This document shows positions 33,602-42,325 of a DNA stretch of 64,000 nucleotides, in pieces (the stretch's first letter is position 1; the number at the start of each line of letters is the position of its first letter). The notes beneath the pieces are model-generated. The model did not search any database. It had not been told where the DNA came from and was given only the letters and a program-made list of their open reading frames with translations. The translations under genes and the position numbers were made by a program. This DNA is from Kribbella sp. VKM Ac-2568 (GTDB lineage: Bacteria; Actinomycetota; Actinomycetes; Propionibacteriales; Kribbellaceae): NCBI RefSeq assembly GCF_004345365.1, contig NZ_SLVF01000021.1, forward strand, positions 45,374 to 109,373, read 5' to 3'.

Positions 33602-34085
33602 CTAGCAGTCGCGACGGCGACGCCGGAACCCAACCGACACGCGCCGTCTGTCGGCGACCTCAACGAACGCGGCATGCGCTGTCGGCCACGACACCCCGAA
33701 CGCACCGGCCACCTCACTGACCGCCCGGTTCGCGTCCCCCGACCGCGACCGCGATCGCCTGCCGCAGCCGCCGGGTGGTCCGCGCACCCGACGGCAGCTC
33801 ACCGGTCGTCTCGGTGAAGCTCTGCCGCTCGCACAACACCTCCCGGCAGCGCCACCGGCGCTTGTGCCACACCACCTCGATAGGCCCAGTCCCGTAAGGG
33901 ATGTCGCGCGGCGCCGTCGCCACCTTGCCCTTCATCGACGACGACAACACACCACACGACGGGCAGCCCGAGGCGCCCTCGTCAGCGGTCTGGACATGCA
34001 CTTCCCGGATGCCGCCGGGCAGCAGCACGACACGCTCTACGCGCACGCCTGCCAACCCGAACAGCAACGTCGTATCGTTGCTCAA
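33602..34085 (-). pseudogene. ISL3-family transposase, N-terminal fragment
   Basis: Residues from GTG 34085: LLFGLAGVRVERVVLLPGGI, the zinc ribbon CPSCG followed by RRWRCREVLCERQSF, and TRRLRQAIAVAVG, which is the N-terminal zinc-finger and HTH start of ISL3 transposases. After a frameshift near 33740 the other frame continues NRAVSEVAGAFGVSWPTAHA (the HTH). The catalytic domain is missing. Confidence 0.75.
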
Positions 34086-34248
34086 GCTCGTGGCCTCGTC
34101 TACTGAACTGTCTCGACAACAGCCAGTGTTCAGAGGCCACGGGCCCCTACCCCGCAGGCGGAGACCGCGTGTCGTGCCCGGTCAAGATCGAAGAGCACGC
34201 TTACCGTCGTTGCGCGAGAATGTTGTGGATGGTGTCGGAGTTGCCGCG

Positions 34249-34955
34249 TCATGGCTGGCGGTCCTCGGATCCCCCGCAACGGCCGGTGTTGTTTATCACC
34301 CGAGATCTGGCGGAGGCACTGCCGCACGCGCTGCGGTTGCCGAGCGGGCACGCGACCGAGGGATTGAGACCGTCATCTTTGCGCCGGGCCAGGGCCTGGA
34401 AGCGCTGGCCCGGGAAGCTGTGGCCGATGGTGCGGACGCGCTGTGGGTTGCCGGTGGCGACGGGTCGCTGGCGGTCGTGGCCGCGGCGGCGGCGGCCACG
34501 CATGGGCTTCCGTTCGTGTGCGTGCCGGCCGGGACGCGCAACCACTTCGCTCTCGATCTCGGGGTGGATCCGCACGATGTGCTCGGCGCTCTCGAGGCGT
34601 TCACAGGCGGGATCGAGCGCCTGATCGACGTAGCGGACGTGAATGGCCGCCTGTTTCTCAACAACGTCTCGCTCGGTATCTACGGCGAAGCCGTCCGCAG
34701 TCCCGGCTACCGCGATGCCAAGATGCGGACGCTCCTGGAGACCGCCGAGAAGGTGCTCGCCCAAGCGCACAGGTGCCGGCGCTGCGACTGGTTGACGATA
34801 TGGGGCGCGAGCACCAGCATCTCGCGGTTGTGCTCGTGTCGAACAACCCCTACACGCTCGATCGCCCGCTGACCCCCGGCGCCCGTCCGGCCCTCGACAG
34901 CGGCCGACTCGGGAAACGCGTCCGCTGCCAGAGGGCTGATACGCCGAGGAGGTGC
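34249..34955 (+). pseudogene. Diacylglycerol/lipid kinase catalytic-domain fragment, frameshifted
   Basis: The first frame reads VVYHPRSGGGTAARAAVAER, ADALWVAGGDGSLAVVAAAA (the GGDGS nucleotide motif), GLPFVCVPAGTRNHFALDLG and VNGRLFLNNVSLGIYGEAVR. Near 34770 the frame shifts and the next frame continues VPALRLVDDM, then HLAVVLVSNNPYTLDRPL and GARPALDSGRLG. It ends at about 34955. These are the landmarks of the YegS/DagK kinase fold. In actinomycetes this domain is often fused behind a PAP2 domain; here a PAP2 gene lies immediately next to it but on the other strand. Confidence 0.75.
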
Positions 34956-34963
34956 AGGCCCCG

Positions 34964-35638
34964 TCAGGGCTGCCGGTTACAGACGTTCGCAGTTCGGTCC
35001 TGCAGTCGGTAGATGTGGTCGCACCCTGCAGCGACTGTCGCTGCGGTTCCGGCCCCCACGATGGAACCGATGATCACGTCACCCGGATAGTGCACGCCGG
35101 TGTGGACTCGCGAGTAGGCGACGCCGCCGGCCAGCAACCGGATCGGCACGGCCAGCCCCGGCAGGTGCCGGCCGACCGCGTAGGCGAACGCGAACGCCGA
35201 CGCGGCGTGGCCGGACGGGAAAGAGTCGGATTGCGGCATCGGTACACGGCGAGCCGCAAACATGGCGTGGCCGGCGCGATCCGGGCGCCGCCGCTGGGCA
35301 AGCGGCTTGATGCCGAGATTGACGGTCGCCGAGGTAACTCCGATCGCCAGCACGCCCTCCAGCGCCGCGCGGCGTCCACGCCTGCCACCGAGCCCGGCGA
35401 TCACGGCGGCGATACCAAGCCATAGCCGCGAGTAGTTCGCCGCGTTCGAGAGCCGGCGAACGGGGCCGTCCAGCTCCGGGGTGGGGGTATCCGCCACAGC
35501 CTCATACACGGCCCGGTCCACGGCCGCCAGTTCACCCAACGCCGCGACCCACACGGATTCGGCGCCCCGCCGGGCCTCAACCCGCCGCGCCAGCGCGTCC
35601 GCGACGCTCTGTTGCTGTGTGTCAGCATGGGAGGACAT
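34964..35638 (-). CDS. PAP2-family phosphatidic acid phosphatase
   Basis: 224 residues from ATG 35638 (AAGGA ahead). The three PAP2 motifs are present: KPLAQRRRPDR, SDSFPSGHAASAFAFA, and SRVHTGVHYPGDVIIGSIVG, within about five membrane helices. The N-terminal sequence (ALGELAAVDRAVYEAVADTP) is that of the PAP2 part of actinobacterial bifunctional PAP2/diacylglycerol kinase proteins. Likely a membrane lipid phosphatase. The C-terminus (DHIYRLQDRTANVCNRQP) has the look of a new end made by the rearrangement. Confidence 0.85.
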   Translation of the reverse strand: MSSHADTQQQSVADALARRVEARRGAESVWVAALGELAAVDRAVYEAVADTPTPELDGPVRRLSNAANYSRLWLGIAAVIAGLGGRRGRRAALEGVLAIGVTSATVNLGIKPLAQRRRPDRAGHAMFAARRVPMPQSDSFPSGHAASAFAFAYAVGRHLPGLAVPIRLLAGGVAYSRVHTGVHYPGDVIIGSIVGAGTAATVAAGCDHIYRLQDRTANVCNRQP

Positions 35639-35659
35639 GGGGAGGATCCTTCGATTCAC

Positions 35660-36099
35660 TGGTGGCCGGACATGAGGTGCAGCCCCGCACCCAGGCTAGA
35701 CCAAGGCCAGACCGGACCTGACGGTCAGCGCGTACGGCCACCCCGGCCGAGGCGGCGCCGCCGAGCGCACGCCCCGTCGCGGCACCCCGCCGCTCAGGTC
35801 GGCGACAGGCGCCGATCAGCTCGAGCCCGAGCCTCTCGACTAGGCCGAGGGACCCCGTGCAGTGCAGCCTGGTCGAGGAGATCGCCTCGCAGCGGTGTGT
35901 AAGACCAACCCATCGTCCGATCGCGTTGGGCAGCCGGCCGGCTGGGGTGGCACGGTCGGCGATGCACTGCCACCGCGAATTTGCCCAAATGAGCCGGGGA
36001 CCTTTGCCGTACTCGCTAGCCAGTGGCTGGGCGCGACCGTTCCGCACCGGGTAGAAGAGCACCGGCGATGACGGAGACAGGATGCCGCCGAACAGGTCG
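35660..36099. other. Intergenic stretch without a recognisable gene
   Basis: Open frames exist on both strands but none has a domain, a good start or a family resemblance. Confidence 0.4.
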
Positions 36100-36789
36100 C
36101 TATGGCCGCCTCAGCTTCACCGGGGCTGGCCTGCGAGCCGTCGGTGTCGGCAAGGACGGCAGCAGCGCGGGTGGCGTGGATCGTGTCCCTATCCGCTCGC
36201 CGCTGAGGACCCTGGCGGCGTTGATCAGGGCCCGTGCGGTCACCGCCTGGCTGCGGTTCAGGCCGCCGTGCGTGAGTTCTGCGCCCTTCGGCTTGCCGGT
36301 GGCGCCGGAGGTGTAGAGGATCACCGCGATGTCGTCGTCGGACCGGCTGACCGGGTCGGTGGCGGGCGGCGTCGCCGCCAGCGCGGCTTGGAAGTCCCAG
36401 TCCCCGGCCGCGACCGCCATGCAGTCGGGGCCCGCGGCCTTCGCACCTGCCTCCGCCTCGGCGGCACAGTTATGCCAGGCAAGCAGCAGTTTGGCGCCGG
36501 AGTCGCGGAGGTAGTACTCCACCTCACGCTTCTTAAGCAGCGGGTTCATCGGCACGACGACCCCGCCGGCCCGGAGGATGCCGTAGTACGAGATCGCGAA
36601 CTGCACGTTCGGAAGCATCAGCCCGACACGGTCGCCAGGCTCCAGACCGCTGCCGCGCAGCAGCGTGACCATCCGGGACGCGGCGTCGTCCAGGGCCGCG
36701 AATGTCAGCACGTGGTCATCCATCCGGACGGCCGGGTGATCCGGGTACATCGAGGCGGACTCGGTGAGGTTCTGGCTGAGGTTGGTCAT
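36100..36789 (-). pseudogene. Acyl-CoA ligase (AMP-forming), N-terminal part only
   Basis: From ATG 36789: YPDHPAVRMDDHVLTFAALD, LEPGDRVGLMLPNVQFAISY and the P-loop YTSGATGKPKGAELTHGGLN, the signature of fatty-acid-CoA ligases. After about residue 190 (ARALINA) the family continuation (a D-x-V-x-x-x-LPLFH block) is missing and a Pro/Arg-rich end appears, so about 300 residues are lost. Adenylation cannot occur without the C-terminal lid. The upstream DoxX gene is 13 bp away on the same strand. Confidence 0.75.
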
Positions 36790-36802
36790 GTCGGCCCCTT
36801 CG

Positions 36803-37159
36803 TCAGATCTTGCCGAAGGCGAGCCACAGATAGGCCACGAGCAGCACGGTGACGACGAGCGCTGGTGCCATCTCGGCTACGCCGTCGTGCAGGCGCAGGT
36901 GCGCGCCGAGGGCTCCAACCATGAGAAGCAGCAAACCCGCCGCGGCGAGCACACCGAGCGGGGGTATCGCGAGGCCGAGCAGGACTCCTGCGGCACCCGC
37001 GACCTCCAGGACCCCGATGCGCTGGTAGGCACCGACACTGAAACCGACATGCGCGGCCCGGGCCTGCATCGACGGTACGGCTCGGATCTTGCTTGCGCCC
37101 AGCACCGCAAAGGCGACAGCGATGAGCGCGGCCAAGGAAACAAGGAGCGGGGTAGTCAT
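36803..37159 (-). CDS. DoxX-family membrane protein
   Basis: 118 residues with four hydrophobic helices: SLAALIAVAFAVLGASKI, the VLEVAGAAGVLLGLAIPPLG helix pair and ALVVTVLLVAYLWLAFGKI. The KI-x-x-V-P and G-V-L-E-x-AG pattern is typical of the DoxX-like group. Start ATG 37159 overlaps the stop of the small upstream gene (ATGA). Function in actinomycetes is not settled. Confidence 0.82.
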   Translation of the reverse strand: MTTPLLVSLAALIAVAFAVLGASKIRAVPSMQARAAHVGFSVGAYQRIGVLEVAGAAGVLLGLAIPPLGVLAAAGLLLLMVGALGAHLRLHDGVAEMAPALVVTVLLVAYLWLAFGKI

Positions 37160-37359
37160 GGCCGCACCTCCGACTTCCAGGGAACGGTGAATGCGTCGAC
37201 AACAGCGTTGCCAGCTGCTTGTTCGACCTCGTCCCGGTCCAGATCCGGCTTCTCGAACTCCAGCCAGGCGAAGTCGTGCACCTTGACCGCCGACGCGTCC
37301 TGGGCGCCGTCCCGGATTGTGCCGCGCAGCAGGTCCGGGGTCTTCACATCACTAGTCAT
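37156..37359 (-). CDS. Short VOC-like (extradiol dioxygenase N-terminal) protein, probably internally deleted
   Basis: 67 residues from ATG 37359, which has an excellent AAAGGAGG 6 bp ahead. GTIRDGAQDASAVKVHDFAW then LEFEKPDLDR is the opening of actinobacterial 2,3-dioxygenase-like VOC proteins. The usual 250-residue two-domain body is absent and the protein ends AVVDAFTVPWKSEVRP, which could be the former C-terminus joined in frame. It is coupled by 4 bp to DoxX. If translated it cannot form a metal-binding VOC fold. Confidence 0.5.
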   Translation of the reverse strand: MTSDVKTPDLLRGTIRDGAQDASAVKVHDFAWLEFEKPDLDRDEVEQAAGNAVVDAFTVPWKSEVRP

Positions 37360-37474
37360 TGCAAACCTCCTTTGGGTGATGCCGCGCGGGCAAGACGTCA
37401 ACCATTCCTGGCCGCCGCGGCACGAGTGCTGTCAGGAGAACTGGGACCTGGTGGCCACCAGTTCGATTGAGGGA

Positions 37475-37921
37475 CTACGAGTTGTCTGCGGCCTTGGCGA
37501 GCTTGTCGGCGTAGGCGCGGGCGTCGATGGCACCAAGCATCGCCAGCTGCGCGTTCTCGACCGCCCAGTCGGCGAAGTCGAGGGCTTCGGCCGCGTCAGC
37601 TTCTGCCCAGTCCGCGTCGTCGGCGGCGACCTTGGCGTCCCCCTGGCGGGTCCGCTTGTCGATGTTCGCCTTGACGTCGCTCATCTTGGCCGCGGCGTCA
37701 GCCTTCAACTGCGCCCACTTCGCCCGAGCGCTGTCGGCGGCCTGCGAGGCCTCCTGCCGTGCGTTCTCGCCTGACTGGTCAAGGTTGGCTTGAGCTCGAT
37801 CGATCCGCTGCTTGAGCTGTGCATCGGACTCGGCCGCGGCAGCCTGTACCGCTGACCTGGCCGTCGCGACGCGCTGCTGCAAATCATCCAGCCGCGTGGA
37901 GAAGTCCGTGTGCTGCGTCAT
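37475..37921 (-). CDS. Alanine-rich coiled-coil protein of unknown function
   Basis: 148 residues, no membrane segment or signal peptide. Almost entirely helical heptad-like sequence (TRLDDLQQRVATARSAVQAA, KQRIDRAQANLDQSGENARQ), then an acidic end (AADDADWAEADAAEALDFAD). Small soluble apolipoprotein-like proteins of this kind are widespread in actinomycetes; function is not known. ATG 37921 has AAGGTGG ahead. Two copies of TGACGA-NN-TCGTCA lie 63 and 112 bp upstream and may control it. Confidence 0.7.
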   Translation of the reverse strand: MTQHTDFSTRLDDLQQRVATARSAVQAAAAESDAQLKQRIDRAQANLDQSGENARQEASQAADSARAKWAQLKADAAAKMSDVKANIDKRTRQGDAKVAADDADWAEADAAEALDFADWAVENAQLAMLGAIDARAYADKLAKAADNS

Positions 37922-37983
37922 GAGTTACCACCTTCGTAAGGTTCTGGGCCCAATGAGAGTCTCTTGTAATGTTCCTGCAGTAC

Positions 37984-37997
37984 TGACGATATCGTCA
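37984..37997. promoter_or_regulatory. Palindrome TGACGATATCGTCA, operator candidate 1
   Basis: Perfect 14-bp palindrome 63 bp upstream of the coiled-coil gene start. The same half-site pair occurs again at 38033-38046. Confidence 0.65.
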
Positions 37998-38032
37998 CTT
38001 ATGACTGTTCGCTAGTGGCGATGGCGAAGATG

Positions 38033-38046
38033 TGACGAAATCGTCA
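38033..38046. promoter_or_regulatory. Palindrome TGACGA-AA-TCGTCA, operator candidate 2
   Basis: Same TGACGA/TCGTCA arms as the first site with spacer AA, centre to centre 49 bp away, close to five helical turns. Confidence 0.65.
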
Positions 38047-38355
38047 AACCGTGCGGGCTGGCGCCTGCCGTGCGCCAGTCCTCGCTTCCATCGGGGCGGT
38101 GCGGACGGCGACCTGCGGTGCCCTGGCGTTGCGCCGGCGACCAGGCGATCAGGCAAGCGAGATGACTCGCGATCGCGGAAATGAGCTCATCGCCGAGCAG
38201 GACTGTGGCGCTGCATAGGCTGCACGTGATGAGCCGTGCGCGCGGTGAAGCTGGCAGTTCTCGCAGTACCAGCGCATCGACCACGGCGCTGGGCAGATCC
38301 GGGTGCGACTTGCGGCGTGGCAGCGTCGAAGGTCACCGGTGTCGCGTGATCGGCG

Positions 38356-38472
38356 TCATGTGCCGCTGATCCGTCGAGCGGTCAGCACCGTGAGGCCGAC
38401 GAGGGCAAGCGGCGCGACGATGCCGAGGACCGCGAAGGCCGCCGCAGATCCGATGTGGTCGGTCATCCAGCC
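38356..38472 (-). pseudogene. MFS transporter C-terminal fragment
   Basis: Minus frame ending at TGA 38356-38358: GWMTDHIGSAAAFAVLGIVA then PLALVGLTVLTARRISGT, the last transmembrane helix with its preceding loop as found in MFS permeases (GGW-x-x-D-x-x-G-x-x-x-AF). The rest of the gene is absent; no start. Confidence 0.5.
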
Positions 38473-38922
38473 GAGCCTCCACGAAACCCGGGGCGATTCA
38501 CCTCATCGTCGTTCGCATTCGATGCCTGAGTCCGGGCACCAGAGGGCTGCAAGGCCAAGGCAACGCATGCTGCCGGGCGATGTGGCGCTGCGGTACCCGG
38601 TCGTTCCGCCAGCAAACGGCCCATCGGCCATGGCTCGGCGACTGCATAAGATCGATACCCCTAGGGCTGAGGGCCCGAGCAGCTGCGAGCTGTCGGCTAC
38701 CGCTGATGCCCTGCTACATGGCGAAAGCCGACGGCTGTCGTGTTCGGCATTCTGCAACTCCCATCACGCAGGAGGCCGCCCCTCGCCGACCATCTCGACC
38801 ACGCAAGACCCCCGACCTGCCCTGAGGTCGGCATCCTCGTCGCTGGCAGCCCCAAAGGTCCTGGACGAATTCACGGCCCTGACAGCAAGCCTCCGCGCAG
38901 GGCTGCCAACTTTCGGTGGATG
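38473..38922. other. Stretch downstream of the carbohydrate operon, no gene recognised
   Basis: CCGACCT (38812-38818) and AGGTCGG (38825-38831) form a 7-bp stem with a 6-nt loop, 91 bp past the GH127 stop, and could be the operon terminator. No supportable reading frame otherwise. Confidence 0.4.
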
Positions 38923-40821
38923 TCATTGGACTGTGTCATCCTTCTGGGTCGTTTGCGACTGCCGCACTGGGAAGTACACGGTGTACGGCTCGTCGCGAAT
39001 CTCGGCCAGTGGCATGAAGCGCAGGCCGCCGCTTCGGCCGTAGGTCCGGTATGTCCCGGTCCGCCACCAACTGTGGTGTCGCTCGCCGTCGGGGGTCAGG
39101 AACGAGGTCGGTTCTGCGGGATCGCCGTACAGCACGCTCTCCTGCTCGGTCAGGCCGGCCAGGACGACCGGACCGTCGAGCACAGCAACCATGTCCGGCC
39201 GGTCGGGCAACGGCACCGTACTCAAGCCCGACGGCACCGTCAGCCGGATGCGTTGTCCGCTCCATACTTCGGACAACACAATCCAGCCTTCCTGGACATC
39301 GGCCGGAGATGACTTCCCGTCGATCTCGACAGTCGGCGAGGCGGCAGCCCAGAGCGGAATCCGAAGCCGGACCTCGAACGCCGACGGTTGCTCGCACCGT
39401 ACGTCGACGACGTAGACGCGTCCGTTCGGTCGTCGGCCAGGCAACTGCCGCGACACGAGCTCCTGGATTCCGGCGGCAGCGTGGGAGGTCTGTCGTTGTC
39501 CGAGAGCGACGCCCTGCTCGGTGTCCGCCGTGATCGCGAGCTCGACGCGGCCACCGAACAGGTCAGTCCAGGACGTGACCGACTCCAAGTACTGGCAGAC
39601 CGTGATCCCCCGGTCGTCGACATACATCGCCGCCTCGTCGACCGAGCTCTGTGCCTGCAGCAGGGTGCCGTGACAGCACCAGAAGTCCTCAGTTGGCCGC
39701 CCCCACTGCTTGTGGCTTCCGGTTGCCAAAGGCAAGAAGTACGCGGGCATGCCGGTGTCCGGATGTTGCTGCGCCCAGATCCCATTGGCCAGATTGCGTT
39801 CCCAATAGTCGCCGTACTGGTGATCCCCTGTCCACCGGAACAGAACGGCGGCCAGGCGCATCAGGTTGTACACGAGGCAATGCTCCTGAACCGCGTGCAA
39901 ACGTGCCGACTGTTCCCCGGCTGGCTGCCACACCTCACCGCAGCTACTACCACCGGTGCAGTACGTTCCGCGTGCGTCCACAGCAGAGTCCCAGAAGGCT
40001 TCGACGATGTCGCGCCAGCGCTGTTCTCCCGTGACCTCCCACGCCCTGGCGGCGCCAAGAATCTCCGCGATCTGTGTGTTGGCGTGCTTGTTGGTCAGCA
40101 CATCGGCACCGGCGAGTAGAGGCTCGAAGAACCGGGGCCGGTCGTACCGTTCGATCAGATCCGCGGCGATGTGATCACCAGTGAACGCGAAGAGATCCGC
40201 CCAGACCTCGAGCATGCCACCCGTCTCGCGATCGAGGATGTCGTCGAACTGCTGCCGGGACAGTCCGCTGGTCCAGGTGTGGAACCACCCCGCGAAGGCC
40301 GAGGCGACCTCGAGCGCCTGTTCATTGCCGGCGATCCGAAACTGGTCGAGCAACCCCATCAAGGTCTTGTGTACGACGTACTGCGGAGCCCACACCTCAC
40401 GACCTGCCGCCAAGCGTTCGAAGTACGCCGGTGGAATCGAACTTGCCCATTGCCCGCCGTTGGCCCGCTGACAGGTCGCGAGCTCACCGACGATGGTGGC
40501 GGCTCGCGCTGCCACCTCGCGGTCATATTCACCGACCCGCGCCGCCGCCGAGAGCCAGTGCCCGAGGATGTGGCCCCGCAGATCGCAGGTCGGCGACTCC
40601 CAGCCCCAGTGCCAGGTCTCCGGGCCATCGGGCGAGACGCCGCCCACTGTCGTGCCCCACGAGCCGGAGTAGCTCCACAGGCCGGCCTCGGCCCGGTAGG
40701 GCCGCAGCATGTTGTCTGCGCTGAGACTGCGAAGGTAGCTAGCGTTCAGCAACCATCGATGCCTGGCCGGCCCCTCCGACAGCGTCGTTCTACCGCCCGA
40801 GGCACGGACCGTGCGCAGCAT
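38923..40821 (-). CDS. GH127-type beta-L-arabinofuranosidase
   Basis: 632 residues, no signal peptide, so cytoplasmic. The (alpha/alpha)6-barrel GH127 pattern is present: HRWLLNASYLRSLSADNMLR near the start, DLRGHILGHWLSAAARV, NKHANTQIAEILGAARAWEV, and the metal/nucleophile block EDFWCCHGTLLQ (about residue 380), where adjacent Cys residues bind zinc and one acts as nucleophile in this family. A beta-sandwich C-terminus follows. It would release beta-L-arabinofuranose from plant or glycoprotein chains. Last gene of the six-gene minus-strand locus; starts 1 bp after the GH29 stop. Confidence 0.85.
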   Translation of the reverse strand: MLRTVRASGGRTTLSEGPARHRWLLNASYLRSLSADNMLRPYRAEAGLWSYSGSWGTTVGGVSPDGPETWHWGWESPTCDLRGHILGHWLSAAARVGEYDREVAARAATIVGELATCQRANGGQWASSIPPAYFERLAAGREVWAPQYVVHKTLMGLLDQFRIAGNEQALEVASAFAGWFHTWTSGLSRQQFDDILDRETGGMLEVWADLFAFTGDHIAADLIERYDRPRFFEPLLAGADVLTNKHANTQIAEILGAARAWEVTGEQRWRDIVEAFWDSAVDARGTYCTGGSSCGEVWQPAGEQSARLHAVQEHCLVYNLMRLAAVLFRWTGDHQYGDYWERNLANGIWAQQHPDTGMPAYFLPLATGSHKQWGRPTEDFWCCHGTLLQAQSSVDEAAMYVDDRGITVCQYLESVTSWTDLFGGRVELAITADTEQGVALGQRQTSHAAAGIQELVSRQLPGRRPNGRVYVVDVRCEQPSAFEVRLRIPLWAAASPTVEIDGKSSPADVQEGWIVLSEVWSGQRIRLTVPSGLSTVPLPDRPDMVAVLDGPVVLAGLTEQESVLYGDPAEPTSFLTPDGERHHSWWRTGTYRTYGRSGGLRFMPLAEIRDEPYTVYFPVRQSQTTQKDDTVQ

Positions 40822-40822
40822 G

Positions 40823-42259
40823 TCAGCCGGCTCGGACGTCGAGTGCCAGGCAGTTCGCGACGTTAACCGGAGGTGCTTCGGGCAGCCTGGCCACCAGAAT
40901 TCCGTCCACCTGCTCGAAAGGAACCGGGCCGTGGCCGAGCAGCCGTACGCTCGTCACCGCCTCATGGTCTGCGAGGCTGCGAATCACCGCGCGCCCGTCG
41001 TCAGGCCAGGCCAGCTGGAATGCGTAGACGGTATTGGCCCGGCGGGTGAAGCGGAAGTCAGAACTCGTCCAGCTCACCCGGTCTTCCGTGAAGCCCTTGA
41101 TGACGACAGTCGAAGGTCCCTCGCCGAATACCCGGAAGGGTCTGGTGCCGTAGATGCCTTCGCCGCAGACCCGCGTCCAGCCGCCGAGGTCGTCGAGGAG
41201 TTGCGAGCACTCGAGATCGATGGTGCCGTCCGGCAGTTGCGGCACGTTGAGAAGGAGGTTCCCGTTCTTCGACACGATGTCGACGAGCATCTCGATCACG
41301 TGGCCGGCGGTCTTGTAGACGTCGCGGACGTTGTAGAACCAGTCGCCGACCGAGGTGTCGGTCTGCCAGGTCGCGGGGTGGATACCGGGAGTCTGGCTCC
41401 GTTCGATGTCCATCACACCGACCGCGCTCACGTCGGGCCGGCGATCCTTCTGCTGGTAGACGGCACGGTTCGTCCCGTGGATCCCCGCGCTGGTGTTGTA
41501 GAGATGTGCGACCGCGCGAAGCCCCGGCTCGTAGCCGACCTCGCCGAACGGCAACGGGCCGTCGGTGTACAGCAGATCGGGCTGATATCGGTCGATCATC
41601 TCGGTCACCACCTCGAGCCAGTGCCGGTGCCACTCGGATTCGTTGCAGTACCACGGGTCCGGAACGTCGACGTCAGCCGCGGGAAGGTACCGGCTGTTGT
41701 CGAGGTACAAGTCCCGGTAGGCCTGATCGGTTCCGTCGTACGGCACGCCGGCGAACGGCCCGTGCTTGTCGCTGCCCTTGTTGACCGCCGTCCACCCGAG
41801 CGTGGCACCCAGGTGTTCGGTGATGCCGAAGGGCAGCCCCCGCTCGTCTGCGGCAGCCTTCCAGAGCGCAAGAATGTCCTTACCCGGACCCACCTTCACC
41901 GAGTTCCAGCGGTGGATGGCCGACTCGTAGTTGAAGAAGTTGTCGTGGTGCACGGCCTGCGCCACGAAGTATCGAGCACCGGCCGTCACGAAACGATCCA
42001 TCAGCTCGTGTGGGTCGAACCTTTCGGCCTTCCACAGCTGCACGACGTCCTTGTAGCCGAATTCCGACGGGTGCCCGTACGTCCGGACGTGGTAGCGGTA
42101 CTGATCGCTGCTCTCCCGATACATGTTACGTGCGTACCAGTCGCCGTACCGTGGCACTGACTGCGGTCCCCAGTGCGACCAGATACCGAGCTTCGCGTCC
42201 CGGAACCAGTCAGGACACTCGAACGTGGCCAGAGATTCAAAGGTTGCATCGAACGGCAC
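40823..42259 (-). CDS. GH29 alpha-L-fucosidase
   Basis: 478 residues from GTG 42259 (AGGAG 6 bp ahead). GH29 landmarks: PDWFRDAKLGIWSHWGPQSV (N-terminal FG-x-F-x-HWG-like block), GARYFVAQAVHHDNF, SWNSVKVGPGKDILALW-like HRWNSVKVGPGKDI, and YQPDLLYTDGPLPFGEVGY, with the catalytic Asp of the DG pair at about residue 232. The C-terminal beta domain follows. No signal peptide. It removes alpha-linked L-fucose with retention of configuration. Directly upstream of GH127, and separated from the binding-protein gene by a strong hairpin. Confidence 0.9.
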   Translation of the reverse strand: MPFDATFESLATFECPDWFRDAKLGIWSHWGPQSVPRYGDWYARNMYRESSDQYRYHVRTYGHPSEFGYKDVVQLWKAERFDPHELMDRFVTAGARYFVAQAVHHDNFFNYESAIHRWNSVKVGPGKDILALWKAAADERGLPFGITEHLGATLGWTAVNKGSDKHGPFAGVPYDGTDQAYRDLYLDNSRYLPAADVDVPDPWYCNESEWHRHWLEVVTEMIDRYQPDLLYTDGPLPFGEVGYEPGLRAVAHLYNTSAGIHGTNRAVYQQKDRRPDVSAVGVMDIERSQTPGIHPATWQTDTSVGDWFYNVRDVYKTAGHVIEMLVDIVSKNGNLLLNVPQLPDGTIDLECSQLLDDLGGWTRVCGEGIYGTRPFRVFGEGPSTVVIKGFTEDRVSWTSSDFRFTRRANTVYAFQLAWPDDGRAVIRSLADHEAVTSVRLLGHGPVPFEQVDGILVARLPEAPPVNVANCLALDVRAG

Positions 42260-42288
42260 TGATTGCTCCTCGTCAGTGGTGGGAGTGT

Positions 42289-42316
42289 GGACCGGCCGGG
42301 GTCCTCCGGCCGGTCC
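42289..42316 (-). terminator. Perfect 11-bp hairpin between the binding-protein and fucosidase genes
   Basis: GGACCGGCCGG (42289-42299) and CCGGCCGGTCC (42306-42316) with a 6-nt loop, placed 10 bp after the binding-protein stop. Such hairpins either end some transcripts or protect the 3' end of the upstream mRNA, raising binding protein relative to the enzymes. Confidence 0.65.
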
Positions 42317-42325
42317 AGAGTCGAC

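Larger units (their letters stand above)
37922..38355. other. Promoter region with twin palindromes, otherwise no gene recognised
   Basis: Contains the two operator-like sites listed separately at 37984 and 38033. A minus frame at 38012-38284 (90 residues, CSLC motif) and plus frames across it show no family resemblance. Confidence 0.45.
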
